The translations under genes and the position numbers were made by a program. From positions 1 to 10,374 of the forward strand of contig VXXH01000639.1 of NCBI GenBank assembly GCA_009835515.1: 10,374 nt of DNA. Reading direction: 5' to 3'. The first letter of the stretch is position 1. Each line of letters opens with the position of its first letter. This DNA comes from Candidatus Poribacteria bacterium (GTDB lineage Bacteria > Poribacteria > WGA-4E > WGA-3G). A model generated the notes under the pieces. The model was not told the DNA's origin. It made no database searches and worked only from the letters and a program-made list of their open reading frames with translations. Positions 6,329 through 10,374 of this stretch are shown piece after piece.

Positions 6329-6685
6329 ATGAGACACCTTATAGTCGTCATCGTCATGATTATTGTGTGGCTCAACGGGTTAATCTGGTTGGGTAAGCAG
6401 GTCGATCCGAGTACGAAGTATCACTCGGAGGTCGAATACAAATACGCACGGTATTGCGCTGGATGTCACGGGAACAATGGAGAGGGGAATGGACGTATCG
6501 GTCGTTTCAAAAAGTTAGACCCGGCGGACCTAACCGACAACAGTCTCTGGGAGATGCACGACGACGAACAATTGTTGAATAGCATTAACGATGGAAAAGA
6601 TGATATGCCGGCGTTCTACTACTACCTCAGCGATGAAGAACAACGTGAGATTCTCACCTACATTAAGGAGACATTTCGTCCATAA
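6329..6685 (+). CDS. membrane-anchored monohaem cytochrome c (class I)
   Basis: This small 118-residue cytochrome has an N-terminal hydrophobic helix (4-22), best read as an uncleaved membrane anchor, and a haem domain outside the membrane. CAGCH (43-47) binds the haem, and M93 in DDMPAF is the expected sixth ligand. The GNNGEGNG loop just after the haem motif is typical of small class I cytochromes. It probably moves electrons between the octahaem cytochrome and a terminal acceptor. The ATG at 6329 has no visible AGGAG site and lies 25 bases after an inverted repeat, so initiation may be weak or depend on the repeat structure. Which neighbour it serves is inferred from position only. Confidence 0.88.
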   Translation: MRHLIVVIVMIIVWLNGLIWLGKQVDPSTKYHSEVEYKYARYCAGCHGNNGEGNGRIGRFKKLDPADLTDNSLWEMHDDEQLLNSINDGKDDMPAFYYYLSDEEQREILTYIKETFRP

Positions 6686-6730
6686 CGCGAAAGTCATCTT
6701 TAGAAAAATTAAGCCAAGATTTTGGGCAGA

Positions 6731-6819
6731 GTCATTCAGTTCTCCCGTAATTTCGATTTTGCGCTCAAGATTTCTTTGCTGTAGTCGCTATTCTCACTGA
6801 CTGCTGACTACTGAATGTC
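6731..6819. repeat. diverged inverted repeat in gene gap
   Basis: GTCATTCAGT (6731-6740) and ACTGAATGTC (6810-6819) are inverted copies with one mismatch. The right side contains 7-bp repeats around RCTGACT (6797-6815) and shares TATTCTCACTG with the 6181-6304 element. It looks like a shorter, decayed member of the same repeat type. It would separate transcription of the cytochrome and the copper protein only if it acts as a terminator, which is not shown. Confidence 0.35.
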
Positions 6820-6826
6820 TTTTCAT

Positions 6827-6887
6827 TTGCGTTCTTAATTTCTGTAGTGTTAATATATTACAGAACAAATTTAAACTATAAAAGGAG
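6827..6887 (+). promoter_or_regulatory. possible promoter and ribosome site of the cupredoxin gene
   Basis: TTGCGT (6827-6832) and TTAATA (6850-6855) are 17 bp apart and could form a weak sigma70 promoter. An inverted repeat TCTGTA/TACAGA (6841-6846, 6859-6864) overlaps this -10 and could be an operator or a leader stem. AAAGGAG (6881-6887) lies 9 nt before the ATG and is a convincing ribosome site; the promoter itself is weakly supported. Confidence 0.35.
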
Positions 6888-6896
6888 AATATAATC

Positions 6897-7649
6897 ATGA
6901 AAACCCTAATTGCCTTGCTTGTCTTTGGAATGCTCGCAAGTGTTGCATTGGCAGGCAATATCACTGGCACGGTAATGTATGATGGCGACGCACCGGCGCG
7001 TCCAGAACTAACGGCTACTAAAGACCAGCATTGCGTTGATGCTGTAAAAGGCACAAAATCAGAGGCACTCGTTGTTTCAAAAGGCAAAGGCATCAAGAAT
7101 GTTGTTATTTACGCCCGCGTCCGCGGCGGAAAAGTAACCTTGCCTGAGAAGAACCCTGTTATGGATCAGAAGGGGTGCGCTTACTACCCGCACGTGCTTG
7201 CTGTTCCTGTAGGTGCTACGGTCGATCTTACTTCCAAGGACCCAGTGGCGCACAACGTCCACTCCCACGCGCAGAAAAACAAAGCAATAAACATTCAGAT
7301 TCCAAAACCTGGGATCGTTTATCCACACAAAATCGAAAAGGCTGAAGAAATTAAGTTCACATGCGATATTCACGCGTGGATGACAGGCTACATCGTCGCT
7401 GTCCCCAGTAATTTTTATACTGTCACGGGCTACAAAGACGCTGAAGGTAAAGAATGGCTCAGTTCGGATGCCTTTGAAAAATCAGCGGACACTGGCTCCT
7501 ATACGCTCGAGAATGTGCCAGCCGGTAGAGCACGCGTCGTCGCATGGCATGAGGAACTCGGCTCAGCAAACAAAACGATTGAAGTGCCAGCAAGTGGCGA
7601 TATTGCCGTAAACTTCACGAGTGCTGATTTTAAGAAAAAAGCAAAATAA
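6897..7649 (+). CDS. secreted two-domain cupredoxin-like protein
   Basis: This 250-residue exported protein starts with a clear Sec signal, with likely cleavage after ALA at 19. The first domain is plastocyanin-like: H119 (in PVAHNVH), C156, H159 and M162 (CxxHxxM) fit a type 1 copper site. H122 and H124 lie beside the first ligand. C46 and C94 form an additional conserved-looking pair. The C-terminal part (about 170-245) is a small beta-sandwich of the carboxypeptidase-regulatory type, with SYTLENVPAGRARVVAWHEELG-like strands. I recall this domain pair near respiratory genes in Planctomycetes-type genomes, usually without an assigned role. Here it could shuttle electrons between the Rieske/b side and the CydA-like protein. 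Copper binding is inferred from motif only. It has a strong ribosome site, unlike the genes on either side. Confidence 0.85.
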   Translation: MKTLIALLVFGMLASVALAGNITGTVMYDGDAPARPELTATKDQHCVDAVKGTKSEALVVSKGKGIKNVVIYARVRGGKVTLPEKNPVMDQKGCAYYPHVLAVPVGATVDLTSKDPVAHNVHSHAQKNKAINIQIPKPGIVYPHKIEKAEEIKFTCDIHAWMTGYIVAVPSNFYTVTGYKDAEGKEWLSSDAFEKSADTGSYTLENVPAGRARVVAWHEELGSANKTIEVPASGDIAVNFTSADFKKKAK

Positions 7650-7654
7650 TAGCA

Positions 7655-7780
7655 GTCAGCCATCGGTGGTCAGCAAGAAACCTTCCTTGTTGACGGAAAC
7701 CGAAGTCGACGGCTGATCGTCTGTTTGATTTGATAGGTTTAGAAAACTGAAAGGGATCCCGCTGACAGCCGACGGCTGAC
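7655..7780. repeat. 126-bp element with 20-bp inverted ends
   Basis: The left arm (7655-7674) and right arm (7761-7780) are inverted copies matching at 17 of 20 positions. CGACGGCTGA occurs twice directly (7707-7716 and 7770-7779), so the left arm can pair with either copy, as in the 6181-6304 element. Length and layout also match that element while the base sequence differs, which suggests a shared type of repeat rather than a simple duplication. It fills nearly all of the gap between the copper protein and the CydA-like gene. Confidence 0.6.
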
Positions 7781-7791
7781 AGCCGAAAGCC
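7761..7791 (+). repeat. tandem heptamers next to a start codon
   Basis: Four 7-bp units follow one another (7761, 7768, 7775, 7782), alternating GCTGACA and GCCGACG or GCCGAAA, with a partial fifth unit ending at 7791. The ATG of the CydA-like gene starts at the next base, and no AGGAG site is visible, so the heptamers occupy the ribosome-binding position. Confidence 0.6.
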
Positions 7792-9693
7792 ATGAAAATA
7801 TCTAAGAAGAGGCTCTATCTCATACTGGGCTGTGTGCTTGTCTTTTATGCTGTGTTAGTTATCACACCAGCGTTCGCACAGGACGTGACCGAGGCTGAGT
7901 ATCGCGCCTTCCCGAAGATTGGCAGCCGAAACGCAGCATGGATCGCTGCGCAGCTCCACCTGTTATTCGGATCCTTTATTCTCGGTGTCCCGATGTTCGC
8001 CGTTATCATCGAATTCATCGGTTGGAAAACCAAGGATGAACGGTATGACCGGATGGCGCAGGAGTTCATTAAACTCTGTATGGGGGCGTTTTCGACAACA
8101 GCCTTACTCGGTGGTGTTCTCGTCTTCATTCTTATCTGGTGCTACCCGAAAGTAATGAGTAAACTCAGCGGGATATTCGGACCGACGATGATTTTTTACG
8201 TCGTCCTGTTCTTCGGTGAGACCTTTACGCTCTACCTCTATTCCTACGGATGGGACAAGATGCAGGGGCGACATAAAGGGTGGCATCTCTTCCTCGGTGT
8301 TTTATTAAACGTCTGGGGCACCGCGATTATGTTTGTCTCTAACTCTTGGTTGAGTTACCAAACGAGTCCGGCAACCCAATACGGCGTGCTATCTGAAGGA
8401 AGGCGGAAGTCTTGGATTGAAGAAAAATTGGCTGCGGATCCGGCTCTAACACCTGAAACCGCTATGGAGGGTGTTACAAGCCATACAATGGTGCCACTCC
8501 ATAACGAGACAACAGGCGAGTTCATGGGAACCATTTGGGATGCAGTCAACAACTTTACGTGGATGCCAGTTAATCTCCATCGACTCGTTGGGAACATTGC
8601 CTTCGGCGGTTCGATTGTGGCGGCTTATGCGGCGTTCCGATTCCTCGTAGCGAAGACGAAAGAGGACAAAGCACACTACGATTGGATGGGGTATACCGGA
8701 AACTTCATCGCACTCTGCGGACTTATACCACTGCCATTCCTCGGTTATTGGCTCGGTAGAGAGATCTACATGTTCAATAACACGATGGGCATCAACATGA
8801 TGGGAAGTCTTTTCTCTTGGTTGTTTATCATTCAGGCAGTGATGATTGGTGTCCTATTTATTGGCGCGAATTACTACCTCTGGTCAGGCATGGGGCGCAT
8901 TCAGGGGGCGGAGATCTACGCGCGTTACCGTCCATACATGATTACCATTATCGTTATCTGTGTCGCAGTCTGGATGACACCGCGAACGCTCTCTAAAATC
9001 TCAACCGCCAGTGAATTGAGCGCAATGGGCGGGGCAAATCATCCACACCTCGGATTGTTCGGCTTGATGACTGCCAAGAATACGGCTGTTAATATCATTA
9101 TCCTCGCCACCTTTTTGAGTTTTTTGTTCTATCGGCGTTCGGGGAAAACACCGACGGCAAGTTGGCGCAAGGTGGGGAACATAGCGATTTCCTCTATCTT
9201 CTTTCTCGCAACTGTCTCAATTGTGGTTATCGGCATCGTCGGATTTACCGTTCCTACGGATTTACGCGTCAATGTCCTAACCCCATATCAAGTGCTGGTC
9301 GCGCTTGTTGTCATGGCGGTTGTCACGATTGTTGATATTTTCATGTACCGCAAAGCCACAACATCTGGTGCTATCAATTGGGGCGAAATGACGGATCGAT
9401 CACAGTACGTCTTAATCCTTATCGCTATTACGTTTACCTCCCTGATGGGACTTATGGGTTATGCACGTTCAGGACTGAGGGAGGCATGGCATATCTTCGG
9501 GGTCATGCAGGATACATCTCCGGATGCATTTACACCGCTTCTCAGCGAGGCTGTGAACATGGTAGCGATTATCATGGTCGTCTTCTTCGCACTCGTCGGG
9601 TTTATCTTCTGGCTCGGTTTATGGGGTGAAAAGAAGAAGCAAGCCGCAGCTGCCCCTGTGGAGACGGAAGCTGCTATTCAAGGTGATGATTAA
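7792..9693 (+). CDS. CydA-like (cytochrome bd subunit I-related) membrane protein
   Basis: This 633-residue, roughly 12-13-helix protein is related to subunit I of cytochrome bd oxidase. It begins with a signal-like segment ending AFA at 27-29, so the mature end is probably outside. Compared by eye with E. coli CydA recalled from memory, H56 matches His19, E143 matches Glu107 and H263 matches His186. F135 falls at Glu99 and W320 at Glu445. GRQPW becomes GREIY (322-326). Only about 60 residues separate H263 from GR, against about 200 in E. coli, so the Q-loop, its flanking helices and the Met393 region appear to be missing. About four extra C-terminal helices follow, with a conserved-looking YARSGLREAWH (557-567). 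No cydB gene is in the window. It resembles the described quinol-site-lacking, bd-like (OR-N type) proteins. The electron donor may be the cytochrome c or copper protein next door. Confidence 0.82.
   Translation: MKISKKRLYLILGCVLVFYAVLVITPAFAQDVTEAEYRAFPKIGSRNAAWIAAQLHLLFGSFILGVPMFAVIIEFIGWKTKDERYDRMAQEFIKLCMGAFSTTALLGGVLVFILIWCYPKVMSKLSGIFGPTMIFYVVLFFGETFTLYLYSYGWDKMQGRHKGWHLFLGVLLNVWGTAIMFVSNSWLSYQTSPATQYGVLSEGRRKSWIEEKLAADPALTPETAMEGVTSHTMVPLHNETTGEFMGTIWDAVNNFTWMPVNLHRLVGNIAFGGSIVAAYAAFRFLVAKTKEDKAHYDWMGYTGNFIALCGLIPLPFLGYWLGREIYMFNNTMGINMMGSLFSWLFIIQAVMIGVLFIGANYYLWSGMGRIQGAEIYARYRPYMITIIVICVAVWMTPRTLSKISTASELSAMGGANHPHLGLFGLMTAKNTAVNIIILATFLSFLFYRRSGKTPTASWRKVGNIAISSIFFLATVSIVVIGIVGFTVPTDLRVNVLTPYQVLVALVVMAVVTIVDIFMYRKATTSGAINWGEMTDRSQYVLILIAITFTSLMGLMGYARSGLREAWHIFGVMQDTSPDAFTPLLSEAVNMVAIIMVVFFALVGFIFWLGLWGEKKKQAAAAPVETEAAIQGDD
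9680..9685 (+). promoter_or_regulatory. ribosome site inside the end of the CydA-like gene
   Basis: AAGGTG lies 8 nt before the ATG at 9694 and within the last codons of the preceding gene. It supports the start at 9694 and translation coupled to the CydA-like gene. Confidence 0.45.
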
Positions 9694-10200
9694 ATGAGAA
9701 GGATGTATATCGCTATTTTGGTGATAGGATTGGCTCTTGGTTTCCCTTTTATAGCGATTGCTGATTCGTCTCAAGCAGAGTTAGAGGTATTGCGCCGAAT
9801 TGCAAATGCCGCTAAGCATGATGCTAATACTGACGAGGATGGGTGTTTCTGGTTTTGTAGCGGTTTTTCTCTGGCACTTGGTGGCGGTTGTCTTTTGGGT
9901 TCGCTTAGTTTGGTAAGTTCTTATTCATATAGACCTTCTCCTCCCCTTACTCGACTGGTGGGGAAACCACCTGAATATATCAGTGTCTATATAGATACCT
10001 ATAAAGAGCAGAGGAGATCGGATGCAGCAAGCGCAGCAATAGTCGGTTGTGCTTTGGGCGCAGCCACGGCGGGATGTCTGGCACTTATTGGCGTTTCCCC
10101 ATGGTCGACTGCCCTTCAGGAATCAACCGACAAGTATGGACACGGTGTTAATGTCGTTCTTTCAGGGATCAGTCGCGTGGCGGTCATAAGAAACTGGTAA
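9694..10200 (+). CDS. exported membrane protein of unknown function (168 aa)
   Basis: This gene starts directly on the base after the stop of the CydA-like gene, so the two are probably co-translated. It encodes a Sec signal (about 5-23, ending AIA), then a charged helix (27-49), a glycine-rich hydrophobic segment (52-76) and a second small-residue hydrophobic segment (111-134). Between them lies a conserved-looking block with SPP (82-84), GKPPEY (90-95) and a YxDxYKEQRRS stretch (99-109). Cysteines at 51, 55, 66, 119 and 128 fall in or beside the hydrophobic segments. I recall similar unnamed proteins with paired glycine-rich segments around a (G)KxPEY motif, without a known function. Position suggests, but does not show, a link to the respiratory proteins. 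A small accessory subunit for the lone CydA-like protein is one option. Confidence 0.75.
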   Translation: MRRMYIAILVIGLALGFPFIAIADSSQAELEVLRRIANAAKHDANTDEDGCFWFCSGFSLALGGGCLLGSLSLVSSYSYRPSPPLTRLVGKPPEYISVYIDTYKEQRRSDAASAAIVGCALGAATAGCLALIGVSPWSTALQESTDKYGHGVNVVLSGISRVAVIRNW

Positions 10201-10249
10201 ACTGTAATGAAGCAAGATGTCAGTAACCCCGATGTAATTAAGCAGAAAC

Positions 10250-10374
10250 CCGCTCGTAATGAAATGGAGAGCGGATTTAAGAATGGCACGTTAAAGTTCA
10301 AACCCAGGTCATTTAACCGCAAGGAATAGTTAGAAAGCGGTAGCACAAAGTGCGTAGCTCGTAATGGAATGGAG
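10250..10374. repeat. repeated 18-mer with hairpins at the window end
   Basis: The 18-mer at 10252-10269 (GCTCGTAATGAAATGGAG) recurs at 10357-10374 with one difference, 105 bp apart, and the second copy runs to the window edge. The first copy sits in a hairpin, CCGCTC (10250-10255) with GAGCGG (10269-10274). Just before the second copy, GCAC and GTGC (10343-10353) form a short 4-bp stem. This looks like a non-coding interspersed or tandem repeat that continues downstream. No U-run follows the hairpins. Confidence 0.45.

Noticed and set aside
7655..7791. CRISPR array
   Set aside because: Units are 7 bp with no unique spacers, and no cas genes are present.
10207..10329. 40-codon frame after the last gene
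   Set aside because: No ribosome site, overlaps the repeated 18-mer and its hairpin, and the product is unremarkable.
1..10374. tRNA, rRNA, transposase or phage genes
   Set aside because: No cloverleaf, rRNA block, transposase motif or phage protein was recognised on either strand, although reading by eye could miss a diverged tRNA.

Overview
The window looks like a respiratory gene cluster of an uncultured Gram-negative bacterium. Base composition is moderate, most starts have AGGAG-type ribosome sites, and the exported proteins carry Sec or Tat signals. The split cytochrome b, a large multihaem c-type cytochrome and a lone CydA-like protein, together with heptamer-based repeats in the gene gaps, recall Poribacteria, Planctomycetes and similar lineages. 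That placement is from memory of gene families and is only moderately secure. All convincing genes are on the + strand.

Bases 1-491 are AT-rich and contain no convincing full-size gene. They hold a textbook sigma70 promoter (TTGACA, 17 bp, extended TATAAT at 250-278, with A-tracts upstream) and a leader of about 200 nt with two small hairpins. Bases 492-6168 encode a quinol-oxidising Rieske/cytochrome b complex: a Tat-type Rieske protein, a cytochrome b6-like subunit, a subunit IV-like C-terminal cytochrome b and a membrane-anchored octahaem cytochrome c of about 1,040 residues. Two short reading frames with their own ribosome sites (31 and 54 codons) lie just before the cytochrome b and octahaem starts. 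A very stable UUCG hairpin spans the start codon of the first.

Bases 6169-9693 hold three more redox genes: a membrane-anchored monohaem cytochrome c, a secreted cupredoxin-like protein, and a 633-residue CydA-like membrane protein with no CydB partner in view. The gaps around them carry inverted repeats built from 7-bp units. A stop-to-start-coupled gene of unknown function follows at 9694-10200, and the window ends in a repeated sequence.

The likely logic is an electron chain: menaquinol to the Rieske/b complex, through the octahaem cytochrome, then the small cytochrome c or the copper protein, to the CydA-like protein. By eye the CydA-like protein lacks the quinol-binding Q-loop and some conserved haem-site glutamates, so it may take electrons from c-type haem or copper rather than quinol, or may not be an oxygen reductase at all. 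Two further details stand out: a cysteine in the cytochrome b at the position that binds haem c_i in cytochrome b6, and loss of the PEWY glutamate in the C-terminal cytochrome b.
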